A DNA stretch of 64,000 nt from Andeanibacterium sp036384795 (GTDB lineage: Bacteria; Pseudomonadota; Alphaproteobacteria; Sphingomonadales; Sphingomonadaceae): contig DASVLP010000088.1 in the NCBI GenBank assembly GCA_036384795.1, positions 17,662-81,661 of the forward strand. Reading direction: 5' to 3'. Below are positions 25,063 to 33,299 of the stretch, piece after piece (within the stretch, counting starts at the first letter, position 1; every line of letters starts with the position of its first letter). The position numbers and the translations under genes were made by a program. Below the pieces are notes generated by a model, which was not told where the DNA came from, did no database searches, and worked only from the letters and a program-made list of their open reading frames with translations.

Positions 25063-25722
25063 GTGATTGTCGAAATCGTCATCCTGGCCATGATCGCCGC
25101 CTTCCTCGGCCTGCGGCTCTATTCGGTTCTCGGCCGAAGGGCGGAGCATGAGGAAGAGCCTGTGCCAACGCGGTTCGAGCAGCCCGAAGGGCCTGCCGCG
25201 CGCCGCTCGCTCGCCCCTGCGCAGCCGGTCCAGGCGCCGTTTCGCCCGCGCGAGCTCACCGGCCTGTCCCTCGCGATCGAGCAGGGCCTGCACGCGATCT
25301 CGGCGGCCGACCGGCGATTCGACCTGTCCGGGTTCATCGACGGCGCGAAATCGGCTTACGGGATGATCCTCGAAGCGTTCTGGCGCGGCGACCGCGAGCA
25401 CTTGCGGCAACTGTGCGACCAGCACGTCTATGAAAGCTTCGCCGCCGCGATCGACGCGCGCGAGGCGGCGGGCGAAACGCTCGACAACCGCCTGGTGCGG
25501 ATCGAGGAAGCGGTGGTTCATTCCGCGCGACTCGACGGGCGCACCGCGCGGATCGCGGTCGCGTTCTTGGCCGACATCGCCGCGGTCACCCGCGACAAGG
25601 CCGGCAACGTCGTCGCCGGCTCGCTCGACGATGCGGTAGAAAGCCGCGACATCTGGACGTTCTCGCGCAACGTCAATTCCGCCGGTCCCGACTGGCTGCT
25701 CGACGAAACCGACGAGGGTTAG
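25063..25722 (+). CDS. timA: Tim44-domain protein TimA
   Basis: 219 residues, GTG start. One N-terminal transmembrane helix (IVEIVILAMIAAFLGLRLYSVLGRR), a Pro/Glu-rich linker and a Tim44-like domain from about residue 80 (DLSGFIDGAKSAYGMILEAFWRGD..., ending RDIWTFSRNV). In sphingomonads such TimA proteins lie beside secB, and Tim44 domains are linked to membrane insertion or transport; the bacterial role is not settled. It is followed after 7 bases by mltA. Confidence 0.88.
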   Translation: MIVEIVILAMIAAFLGLRLYSVLGRRAEHEEEPVPTRFEQPEGPAARRSLAPAQPVQAPFRPRELTGLSLAIEQGLHAISAADRRFDLSGFIDGAKSAYGMILEAFWRGDREHLRQLCDQHVYESFAAAIDAREAAGETLDNRLVRIEEAVVHSARLDGRTARIAVAFLADIAAVTRDKAGNVVAGSLDDAVESRDIWTFSRNVNSAGPDWLLDETDEG

Positions 25723-25729
25723 TCTCGCG

Positions 25730-26899
25730 GTGTGGGGGCGGGGGCTGGCAACGCTCGCCGTCGTGGTGCTGCTCGCCGGTTGCGCGCGCATCGTTCCTGA
25801 GGCGCAGCCGCCCGTACCTCCTGCGAACGCGGTCGTCGCCGGCGTCAGGCCAGGCCCCGACATCGCTTCGCTTCCCTTCGCGGCCGACGATGCGCGCGCC
25901 GCGCTCGCCGGATTTGCCGAGAGCTGCCCCAAGCTGCTCGCGCGGCAGGATCAGAGCTGGCTGACCTCGCCCGCCGATTGGCAGGGCGCCTGCGCCGCTG
26001 CCGCGACCTGGCCGGCAAGCAACGCTGCAGCCTTCTTCACCAGCCATTTCGAGACCGCCGAAGTCGCCGGCGGCCAGACGTTCGCGACCGGCTATTACGA
26101 GCCGGAGATCGCCGGGGCGCGCACCCACCTGCCGGGCTATGACGTGCCGGTCTACGGCTTGCCGCCGGACCTGGTGTGCGGCTGGCCGGCGAACACTCCG
26201 CCTGAACAGCGGACCGGCCGTGCGCCGCTCGGGCGTTACGACGCGAGCGGGAACTTCGTGCCGTACTACACCCGCGCCGAGATCGAGGATGGCGCGCTCG
26301 CGGGCAAAGGCCTCGAGATCGCCTGGGCGAAGGACCCGGTCGAGTTCTTCTTCCTGCAGATCCAGGGCTCGGGCCGCCTGGTCGCGCCCGACGGCAGCGT
26401 GATGCGGATCGGCTATGCCGGGCAGAACGGGCGCGATTACACCGCGATCGGCGCGACGATGCGCCAGCAAGGGCTGATCGGCGACGCGCCGGGGCAATAT
26501 CCCGGCTCGATGCAGGGGATCATGCAATACCTGCGCGCGAATCCCGCAGCCGGGAACCAACTGATGCGGACGGACGACAGCTACGTGTTCTTCCGCGAGA
26601 TTGTCGGGGATGGCCCGATCGGCGCGCTCGGCGTGCCGGTGCGGCGCGAGAGCTCGGTCGCGGCGGACCCGGCGTTCGTGCCGCTCGGCGCGCCGGTGTT
26701 CCTCCAGGTGGACCGCCCCGAGGCGAGCGGCCTGTGGATCGCGCAGGATACCGGCGGCGCGATCAAGGGCGCCAACCGCTTCGACACGTTCTGGGGCGCC
26801 GGCGCCGACGCGCGCACGATCGCCGGCGGGATGAGCGCGCGGGGCACCGCGCTGGTGCTGCTGCCCAAGGGCACGCTCAAGCGCCTCGGCGCGCGATGA
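25730..26899 (+). CDS. mltA: Membrane-bound lytic murein transglycosylase A
   Basis: 389 residues, GTG start. A lipoprotein signal is seen (VVVLLAGCARIV, lipobox Cys near residue 20). The MltA barrel domain includes TGYYEPEIAG and the FFLQIQGSGRL signature. The C-terminal 3D domain has IAQDTGGAIKGANRFDTFWG with the catalytic Asp. It cleaves glycan strands to 1,6-anhydromuropeptides at the outer membrane. Its stop overlaps the smr start (ATGA). Confidence 0.95.
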   Translation: MWGRGLATLAVVVLLAGCARIVPEAQPPVPPANAVVAGVRPGPDIASLPFAADDARAALAGFAESCPKLLARQDQSWLTSPADWQGACAAAATWPASNAAAFFTSHFETAEVAGGQTFATGYYEPEIAGARTHLPGYDVPVYGLPPDLVCGWPANTPPEQRTGRAPLGRYDASGNFVPYYTRAEIEDGALAGKGLEIAWAKDPVEFFFLQIQGSGRLVAPDGSVMRIGYAGQNGRDYTAIGATMRQQGLIGDAPGQYPGSMQGIMQYLRANPAAGNQLMRTDDSYVFFREIVGDGPIGALGVPVRRESSVAADPAFVPLGAPVFLQVDRPEASGLWIAQDTGGAIKGANRFDTFWGAGADARTIAGGMSARGTALVLLPKGTLKRLGAR

Positions 26900-27486
26900 A
26901 ACCGCCGCGCGGGCTGAGCGCCGGCGAGGCCGCGCTGTGGCGCAGGCTGACCGCGACGGTGACGCCGTTGTGCGGCGGGGCTAAAGTCGATCCTCCCCCT
27001 CCGGGGGAAGTGGCAGCCCGAAGGGCTGACGGAGGGGGCGAGGCTCGCGCCGCCCAGGCCTCCTCCACCACTCGCTTCGCGAGCGGTCCTCCTCCCCCGA
27101 AGGGGGAGGAACGGGCACGATCCCGAGCGCTTTCGGCGGAACACGGCCTCGACGCCACCTGGGACCGCAAGCTGCGTACCGCGCGGATCGAGCCCGATTT
27201 CACCCTCGATCTCCACGGCCATTCGCTCGACGCCGCGCATGCCCGGCTCGAAGGCGGTCTCGCGCAGGCCAAGGCGATGGGCGCGCGGCTGGTGCTGGTG
27301 GTGACCGGCAAGCCGCGCCACGCCGAAGCCGCCGATCGCGGCAGCACGCGCGGGGCGATCCGCGCGAAAGTCATCGACTGGCTCGCCGCCGGCCCGCATG
27401 CGGCGAGCATTGCCGCGATAAGAAAAGCGCACCGCAGTCATGGGGGCGACGGTGCGCTCTATCTGGTTCTCAAAAGGACGCGTTAA
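26896..27486 (+). CDS. Smr-domain protein carrying an in-frame palindromic insertion
   Basis: 196 residues, ATG overlapping the mltA stop. The N-terminal part starts with KPPRGLSAGEAALWRRLTATV, and the C-terminal Smr domain (residues ~105-196) contains LDLHGHSLDAAHARL, LVLVVTGK and the final ALYLVLKR. Smr domains are nucleic-acid endonucleases. Residues ~33-72 are a Pro/Gly/Arg low-complexity block encoded exactly by a 120-bp palindromic element (26991-27110). As 120 is divisible by three, the frame survives. Typical stand-alone Smr proteins lack this block. Whether the enlarged protein is active is unknown. Confidence 0.88.
   Translation: MKPPRGLSAGEAALWRRLTATVTPLCGGAKVDPPPPGEVAARRADGGGEARAAQASSTTRFASGPPPPKGEERARSRALSAEHGLDATWDRKLRTARIEPDFTLDLHGHSLDAAHARLEGGLAQAKAMGARLVLVVTGKPRHAEAADRGSTRGAIRAKVIDWLAAGPHAASIAAIRKAHRSHGGDGALYLVLKRTR
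26991..27110. repeat. 120-bp palindromic element inside smr (copy A)
   Basis: It starts TCCTCCCCCT and ends AGGGGGAGGA, a perfect 10-bp terminal inverted repeat. An internal GCCCGAAGGGC hairpin and end hairpins such as CTCCCCC-GAA-GGGGGAG are visible. The same architecture recurs at 57977-58096. There is no coding capacity of its own. It is read through in frame by smr. Confidence 0.8.
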
Positions 27487-27536
27487 GCTTGCCATCCCGC
27501 GCTCGAGGGAGCGGGTGGCGCACGCGGGGTCGACGA

Positions 27537-28310
27537 TCAGTTCTTCTGCATCGCGTCCCTTGCGCGCGCGGCTTCCTGATGGAAGCGGAAAACCTCCGCG
27601 TCGAACGGGTAGTCGACCTCGCCTTCCCAGTCCTTGATGTTCTCGTGCAGGTTTTTCACCCCGCGCAGCATTTCCGGCGAGGCGACGGCGAGGAACGGGG
27701 CGATCATCTCGCTCCACTCGTCGAGGAACGCCTGCGCCTGCGGGCTTGCCGGGTCGAGCGGCAGCGCCGCCTTGATGCGCGCCGCGAGGTCCTTCCATTT
27801 TCGATTGTGAGCATCGTTGTCGAAATCGCGCGGCAGCGCGGTGGCCGCCTGCTCTAAAGCCTGGCGTTCGCCCGCGGTCATGTAGCGGTCGGCCAGCTCG
27901 TTGAACTTTGCTTGCGACATTCCGGTTTCTCCTTGCCGGATCAGCGAGCAAAAAGTCGCGACATCGATAGGCTCGCTGCGATCGATGCGGGACAGGATGG
28001 AGCCGAGCAGGGCATATGCCTCGTCGAGTTCGCGGCGCCGGTCCCTCAGCGCCTCCATCTGCGCAGAGATCAGGTGTCGCAGGTCGATCATGCGGCCGGC
28101 GCTCAATCTTTGAATCTGGGCGAGCGTGAGCCCGGCGCGCTTCATCGCGATGATCCGATGCAATTGCTCGAGCTGGGTGGGGCCGTAGTACCGTCGGCCC
28201 GAAGCGGTTCTCAGGGGTGCCACCAGGCCGCGCGTCTCGTAAAAGCGCAGCGCCCGCACGGTAAGTCCCGTCAGGCGGGCTACTTCGGAAATATCGAGCG
28301 AATCGGCCAT
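27537..28310 (-). CDS. MerR-family regulator with TipAS ligand domain
   Basis: 257 residues from ATG 28310. The N-terminal MerR helix-turn-helix reads DISEVARLTGLTVRALRFYETRGL with the RRYYGPTQLEQLHRI wing. A coiled-coil dimerisation helix follows, then an antibiotic-binding TipAS-type domain of about 120 residues (SQAKFNELADRYM...). TipAL-like regulators respond to thiopeptides or other ligands and usually autoregulate. No efflux target gene lies adjacent. It converges on smr and lies downstream of katG on the same strand, separated from it by a terminator. Confidence 0.88.
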   Translation of the reverse strand: MADSLDISEVARLTGLTVRALRFYETRGLVAPLRTASGRRYYGPTQLEQLHRIIAMKRAGLTLAQIQRLSAGRMIDLRHLISAQMEALRDRRRELDEAYALLGSILSRIDRSEPIDVATFCSLIRQGETGMSQAKFNELADRYMTAGERQALEQAATALPRDFDNDAHNRKWKDLAARIKAALPLDPASPQAQAFLDEWSEMIAPFLAVASPEMLRGVKNLHENIKDWEGEVDYPFDAEVFRFHQEAARARDAMQKN

Positions 28311-28370
28311 GGCAGCTCTTATGCGCGCTGACGCAGCGTCAGCTTCAAGCACTAAATCGGAGCGCCGACG

Positions 28371-28399
28371 AAAAAGGCCCCGGCATCGCTGCCGGGGCC
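28371..28399 (-). terminator. Rho-independent terminator of katG
   Basis: A perfect 10-bp stem GGCCCCGGCA / TGCCGGGGCC (28376-28385 and 28390-28399) with a TCGC loop. Read on the minus strand it is followed by five T residues (complement of 28371-28375). It lies 30 bases after the katG stop. Confidence 0.85.
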
Positions 28400-28428
28400 G
28401 TTTCCCATTCGGTGCTCGACCGCGCCGA

Positions 28429-30621
28429 TCAGTGGTACTTCGCGTACTTGAGGTCGAAGCGGTCGGCGTCCATCACTTTGGTCCAGGCCTTGACGAAGTC
28501 CTTCACGAACTTTTCCTCGCCGCCCTTCTGCGCATAGACTTCGCATACCGCGCGCAGCTCGGCGTTCGAGCCGAACACCAGGTCGGCGCGGCTCGCGCGC
28601 CAGGTTTCGTGGCCGCCGGCGCGGTCGGTCGCGACGTATTCCTCGTCGTTCGAGCCTTCGACCGCCTTCCACACGTTGGTCATGTCGAGCAGGTTGACGA
28701 AGAAGTCGTTGGTGAGTTGGCCCGAGCGCTTGGTGAAGTGGCCGTGGCCGCGCTCGCCGTGGTTGGCGCCGAGCACCCTGAGCCCGCCGATCAGCACGGT
28801 CATCTCAGGCACCGAGAGGCCGAGCAGGCTGGCCTTGTCGAGCATCATCTCCTCGGTCTTCACCGCGAGCTTCTTCTTGCCGACGTAGTTGCGGAACGCA
28901 TCGGCCTCGGGTTCGAGCGGGGCGAAGCTGTCGGCGTCGGTCTGCTCCTGGGTCGCGTCGCCGCGGCCGCCGGTGAACGGGACGTTGGCGGCGCCGGCCT
29001 TTTCGAGGCCGACCACCCCGCCGAGCACGATCGCATCGGCCAGGCTGAGGTTGCCGCGTAGCCCGTCGAGCGTGCCGAGCACCTTCGCGAGCATCTGAGG
29101 CTCGTTGACGTCCCAATCCTTCTGCGGCGCAAGGGCGATGCGCGCGCCGTTGGCGCCGCCGCGATGGTCGGACTTGCGGTAGGTCGAGGCTGAGGCCCAC
29201 GCGGTCTTGATCAGCTGGCTGACCGTAAGGCCGCTATCGGCGATCTTCGCCTTCACCGCCGAAACGTCGGCGTCCGAAGGTTTGGTGCCGGCCGGGATCG
29301 GGTCCTGCCAGATCAGGTCTTCGGCCGGAACCTCGGGGCCGAGGTAGCGGGCCTTGGGCCCCATGTCGCGGTGGGTGAGCTTGAACCACGCGCGCGCGAA
29401 GGCGTCCTTGAACGCTTCGTGGTCGTTCCGGAACTTCTCGCTGATCTTGGCGAGCTCGGGGTCCATCTTCAGCGCCATGTCGGCGGTGGTCATCATCGTC
29501 GGGACCTTCTTCGAAGCGTCCCACGCGGCCGGGGCCATGTCTTCCGGCTTCTGGTTCACCGGCTGCCACTGTTGCGCGCCCGCCGGGCTCTTCACCAGCT
29601 CGTAGTCGTAGTCGAGCAGCAGGCGGAAGTAGTTCTGGCTCCATTCGGTGGGCGTGTTGACCCACGATCCTTCGATCCCGCTGGTGATCGCGTGCTCGCC
29701 GGTGCCGCCGTGCTCTTCGCCGCTGACCCAGCCGAAGCCCTGCGCGGCAAGGTCGGCGCCCGACGGGGCAAATCCCAGCGTCGAGGGATCGCCGTTGCCA
29801 TGCGCCTTGCCGAAAGTGTGGCCGCCCGCGGTGAGCGCGACGGTTTCCTCGTGGTCCATCGCCATGCGGGCGAAGGTTTCCTTGATGTCGCGCGCCGATT
29901 GCAACGGATCGGGGTTGCCGCCGGGTCCCTCCGGGTTGACGTAGATCAGGCCCATCTGGATCGCGGCGAGCGGGCCTTCCAGCTCGTGCATGCCGTGCTC
30001 GGGGGAGATGCGGGTCTGGACGCCTTCGTTGACCCACTTGTCTTCCGAGCCCCAGTAGATGTCCCGCTCGGGCTCGAACACGTCGGCGCGGCCGCCGCCG
30101 AAGCCGAAGATCGGCCCGCCCATGCTCTCGATCGCGACGTTGCCGGCAAGGATGAACAAGTCGGCCCAGCTGATGTTCTGGCCGTACTTCTGCTTGATCG
30201 GCCACAGCAGGCGCCGGGCCTTGTCGAGATTGCCGTTGTCGGGCCACGAATCGAGCGGGGCGAAGCGCTGCTGGCCCGAGTTGGCGCCACCGCGGCCGTC
30301 GGCCGTGCGGTAGGTGCCGGCGGCGTGCCAGGCCATGCGGATGAAGAACGGGCCGTAGTTGCCGTAATCGGCTGGCCACCACGGCTGGCTGTCGGTCATC
30401 AGCGCGGTCAGGTCGGCCTTGAGCGCGTTGTAATCGAGCGCGTTGAACGCCTGCGCATAGTCGAAGTCCTCGCCCAGCGGATTGGTCGCTCCGTTCGGGT
30501 TGAGGATCTCGGTGGCCAGCATCTCGGGCCACCAGTCCTTGTTGGTGCGGCCGAGCAACGCACGCACGCCGCCGCCGTGGGGAACGGGGCAGCCTTCGAT
30601 CGAACCGGTTTTTGCGTCCAT
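28429..30621 (-). CDS. katG: Catalase-peroxidase KatG
   Basis: 730 residues from ATG 30621, with AGGAGAGAG upstream. It detoxifies H2O2 as catalase and peroxidase. The distal haem pocket RMAWHAAGTYRTADGRGG (Arg, Trp, His) and proximal-His AGGHTFGKAHGNGD are present. The Met-Tyr-Trp adduct residues are visible: Trp in MAWH and Tyr in MGLIYVNPEGP. The C-terminal duplicated domain is complete (ending DRFDLKYAKYH). It is followed by a strong terminator; upstream lies a palindrome and then ahpF, so a peroxide-response cluster is apparent. Confidence 0.97.
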   Translation of the reverse strand: MDAKTGSIEGCPVPHGGGVRALLGRTNKDWWPEMLATEILNPNGATNPLGEDFDYAQAFNALDYNALKADLTALMTDSQPWWPADYGNYGPFFIRMAWHAAGTYRTADGRGGANSGQQRFAPLDSWPDNGNLDKARRLLWPIKQKYGQNISWADLFILAGNVAIESMGGPIFGFGGGRADVFEPERDIYWGSEDKWVNEGVQTRISPEHGMHELEGPLAAIQMGLIYVNPEGPGGNPDPLQSARDIKETFARMAMDHEETVALTAGGHTFGKAHGNGDPSTLGFAPSGADLAAQGFGWVSGEEHGGTGEHAITSGIEGSWVNTPTEWSQNYFRLLLDYDYELVKSPAGAQQWQPVNQKPEDMAPAAWDASKKVPTMMTTADMALKMDPELAKISEKFRNDHEAFKDAFARAWFKLTHRDMGPKARYLGPEVPAEDLIWQDPIPAGTKPSDADVSAVKAKIADSGLTVSQLIKTAWASASTYRKSDHRGGANGARIALAPQKDWDVNEPQMLAKVLGTLDGLRGNLSLADAIVLGGVVGLEKAGAANVPFTGGRGDATQEQTDADSFAPLEPEADAFRNYVGKKKLAVKTEEMMLDKASLLGLSVPEMTVLIGGLRVLGANHGERGHGHFTKRSGQLTNDFFVNLLDMTNVWKAVEGSNDEEYVATDRAGGHETWRASRADLVFGSNAELRAVCEVYAQKGGEEKFVKDFVKAWTKVMDADRFDLKYAKYH

Positions 30622-30739
30622 GATCTCTCTCCTGATTGGGCGGTCAGTGAAGTCGCGCCGCGACTCCAATGCCACTCATTTGTGACGGCGCAGCCTATCA
30701 AAGGCCGGAGAGAGCTAGAAACGAGATCATCCGATAAGT

Positions 30740-30760
30740 TTGAGTGAATAAATCACTCAA
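30740..30760 (-). promoter_or_regulatory. Palindrome upstream of katG
   Basis: The 21-bp perfect inverted repeat TTGAGTGA-ATAAA-TCACTCAA lies 119 bases before the katG ATG and 39 bases after the ahpF stop. No T run follows on either strand, so it is a poor terminator. It is a candidate operator or activator site for katG. No regulator gene such as oxyR is present in the window. Confidence 0.4.
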
Positions 30761-30799
30761 GCGGGATCGAACGATTCAATCGATCAATCGGGAAGGCGA

Positions 30800-32389
30800 T
30801 CAGGCCGCCTGGGCAAGGTCCTCGACCGGCTCGTGACGGATCAGGTAGTCGAACGCCGACAGCGCCGCCTTCGAACCTTCGCCCATTGCGATGACGATCT
30901 GCTTGTACGGCACCGTGGTCGCGTCGCCCGCGGCGAACACGCCCGGCAGGCTGGTCGCCGCGCGCTCGTCGATCTCGATCTCGCCGAAGCGGTTGAGCGT
31001 AAGCCCCGAGCCCGCGAGCCATTCGGTGTTGGGCACCAGGCCGATCTGGACGAACACGCCTTCCAGCTCGACCCGGTGCTCGGTGCCCGAGTGCCGCCCG
31101 CGCCAGACGAGGCCGTTCACCCGCTCGCCATCGCCGGTGACCTCGGTCGTCTCGGCCGAAACCGCGACATCGACGTTTTTCAGGCTGAACAATTTATCCT
31201 GCAGCACCTGGTCGGCGCGCAAGGCATCGGCGTATTCGATCAGCGTCACGTGCGAGACGATGTTGGCGAGGTCGATCGCCGCCTCGACGCCGGAGTTGCC
31301 GCCGCCGATCACCGCCACGCGCTTGCCCTTGAACAACGGGCCGTCGCAGTGCGGGCAATAGGCGACGCCCTTGTTGCGGTATTGATCCTCGCCCGGCACG
31401 CCGAGCTGGCGCCAGCGCGCCCCGGTCGCGAGCACCACGCTGCGGGCCTTCAGGCTGGCGCCGTTGGCGAACTGCACCTGGTGCCAGCCGCCCGGCACTT
31501 TGGCCGGGATCAGCCCGGTTGCAGTCTGCAGGGTCATCACGTCGACCGGGTAATCGGCGACGTGCGCCTCGAGCTGCGCGGCGAGCTTGGGCCCTTCGGT
31601 GTAAGGCAGCGAAATGAAGTTCTCGATCCCGAGCGTGTCGAGCACCTGGCCGCCGAAGCGCTCGGCGGCGATGCCGGTCGCGAAGCCCTTGCGCGCGGCG
31701 TAGATCGCCGCCGCCGCGCCGGCCGGCCCGCCGCCGACCACCAGGACCTCGAACGGCTTCTTCTCCGCGAGCTTCGCCGCGGCTTTCGCGCCGGCATTGG
31801 CGTCGAGCTTCGCGAGAATCTCCTCGATTCCCATCTTGCCGCTGGCCCACATCTCGCCGTTCAGGAACACCGCCGGCACGGCCATCACGCCGCGCTCGTC
31901 GACTTCGTCCTTGAACGTGCCGCCTTCGATCAGGGTCGCCGAGACGCCCGGATTGTTCAGCGCCAGCAGCGTCAAAGCCTGCACCACGTCGGGGCAGTTG
32001 TGGCACGAGAGCGAGAAATACATCTCGAAACGGTATTCGCCCACGAGCGCGCGCGCCTGGCGCAGCGCGTCGTCGGACACTTTCGGGGGATGCCCGCCGG
32101 CCCACAGCAGCGCGAGCACCAGCGAGGTGAACTCGTGGCCCATCGGCAGGCCGGCGAACTCGACCGAGGCCGACGGATCGGCAACCCGGCGGATCGCGAA
32201 GCTCGGCTTGCGCGAAGCGGTGCCGTCGAACCGCGCGGTGACCATCTCGTGCAGCGCGGCGATCTCTTCGAGCAGCTCGCGCGTCTCGGCCGATTTGCGG
32301 CCGTCGCCCAACGTCGCGACGAGCTCGATCGGCTCGCGCAAGTTGGCGAGGTACTGCTTCAACTGCTGGGTGAGGTTCGCGTCGAGCAT
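30800..32389 (-). CDS. ahpF: Alkyl hydroperoxide reductase subunit F
   Basis: 529 residues. NADH-dependent flavoprotein that reduces AhpC. The N-terminal two-fold thioredoxin-like domain has the redox pair SCHNCPDVV; the FAD/NAD domains show VVGGGPAGAAAAIYAARKG, the active-site CPHCDGP and the C-terminal GVFAAGDATTVPYKQIVIA. It follows ahpC with a 54-base gap, so ahpC-ahpF is one unit. Confidence 0.97.
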   Translation of the reverse strand: MLDANLTQQLKQYLANLREPIELVATLGDGRKSAETRELLEEIAALHEMVTARFDGTASRKPSFAIRRVADPSASVEFAGLPMGHEFTSLVLALLWAGGHPPKVSDDALRQARALVGEYRFEMYFSLSCHNCPDVVQALTLLALNNPGVSATLIEGGTFKDEVDERGVMAVPAVFLNGEMWASGKMGIEEILAKLDANAGAKAAAKLAEKKPFEVLVVGGGPAGAAAAIYAARKGFATGIAAERFGGQVLDTLGIENFISLPYTEGPKLAAQLEAHVADYPVDVMTLQTATGLIPAKVPGGWHQVQFANGASLKARSVVLATGARWRQLGVPGEDQYRNKGVAYCPHCDGPLFKGKRVAVIGGGNSGVEAAIDLANIVSHVTLIEYADALRADQVLQDKLFSLKNVDVAVSAETTEVTGDGERVNGLVWRGRHSGTEHRVELEGVFVQIGLVPNTEWLAGSGLTLNRFGEIEIDERAATSLPGVFAAGDATTVPYKQIVIAMGEGSKAALSAFDYLIRHEPVEDLAQAA

Positions 32390-32443
32390 ATGCTTCCCGT
32401 GGAGTTTCCTCCCCGAGACGAGCTCGGGGAGGATCGTTTCAGC

Positions 32444-33010
32444 TTAGATCTTGCCGACGAGGTCGAGCGAAGGCGCGAGCGTCTCCTCGCCTTCCTCCCA
32501 CGCGGCCGGGCAGACCTGGCCGGGGTGGTTGCGGACGTACTGCGCGGCGCGGATCTTGCGGACCAGCTCGTTGGCGTTGCGGCCCACGCCCTCGCAGGTG
32601 ATCTCCATGATCTGGATCACCCCGTCGGGATCGACCACGAACGTCGCGCGGTCGGCCAGGCCCTGGCCTTCGCGCAGCACGCCGAAGTTGTTCGACAGGT
32701 TGTGCTGCTGATCGCCCAGGAACGGGAACTTGAGCTTGCTGATCTTCTCCGAGGTGTCGTGCCAGGCCTTGTGGCTGAAATGGGTGTCGGTCGAGACCGC
32801 GTAGACGTCGACGCCGAGCTTCTGCAGCATCTCGTAATGCTCGCCGAGGTCCTCGAGCTCGGTCGGGCACACGAAAGTGAAGTCGGCCGGATAGAAGAAG
32901 AACACCGCCCACTTACCCTCGAGGCTCTTCTCGGTGACCTCGAAGAAGTCCTTGCCGGCCTGGAAGGCGGTGGCGGTGAACGGTTTGATCGTGCTGCCGA
33001 TGATACCCAT
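32444..33010 (-). CDS. ahpC: Alkyl hydroperoxide reductase subunit C (peroxiredoxin)
   Basis: 188 residues from ATG 33010. Typical 2-Cys peroxiredoxin of the AhpC class: peroxidatic Cys in FFFYPADFTFVCPTELEDL and resolving Cys near the end in HPGQVCPAAWEEG. The GVGRNANELVRKI stretch is typical. It reduces H2O2 and organic peroxides using AhpF. The promoter probably lies in the divergent gap to the exported protein at 33300; a dyad there may be its operator. Confidence 0.97.
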   Translation of the reverse strand: MGIIGSTIKPFTATAFQAGKDFFEVTEKSLEGKWAVFFFYPADFTFVCPTELEDLGEHYEMLQKLGVDVYAVSTDTHFSHKAWHDTSEKISKLKFPFLGDQQHNLSNNFGVLREGQGLADRATFVVDPDGVIQIMEITCEGVGRNANELVRKIRAAQYVRNHPGQVCPAAWEEGEETLAPSLDLVGKI

Positions 33011-33083
33011 TGAATCGCGTCTCCATGTGCGAGTGGTGATGAATTGTGCGGGCGCGAGATAAGGATTGTTGCGACGCGGTAAA

Positions 33084-33110
33084 CCGATCAATTCCGATTG
33101 GAATGATCGG
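33084..33110 (-). promoter_or_regulatory. Inverted repeat upstream of ahpC
   Basis: CCGATCAATTCC (33084-33095) and GGAATGATCGG (33100-33110) are complementary apart from one extra A. The dyad is centred about 85 bases before the ahpC ATG. This position is suitable for an activator such as OxyR, but the sequence does not obviously match the E. coli OxyR consensus. It lies in the gap shared with the divergent gene at 33300. Confidence 0.35.
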
Positions 33111-33299
33111 ACGTGTCGATAACCGGTACGATCGGATTTTCTCGCGACGCGAGCCTCGCATTCCGTTCTACGAACGGCACGGGCTGGCGACCGTTCGTTG
33201 CTGGGTCGGCATTTCGCGGCAAGCCTTCTCGGACCGGTTGATTAGCGGTAGGCTTCGCTGCGGCCGGGCGGCAGACCCGGCAACGATGGGAGAGAAACC

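Noticed and set aside
30740..30760. Palindrome as ahpF terminator
   Set aside because: No T run follows on the minus strand and the stem is AT-rich and weak.
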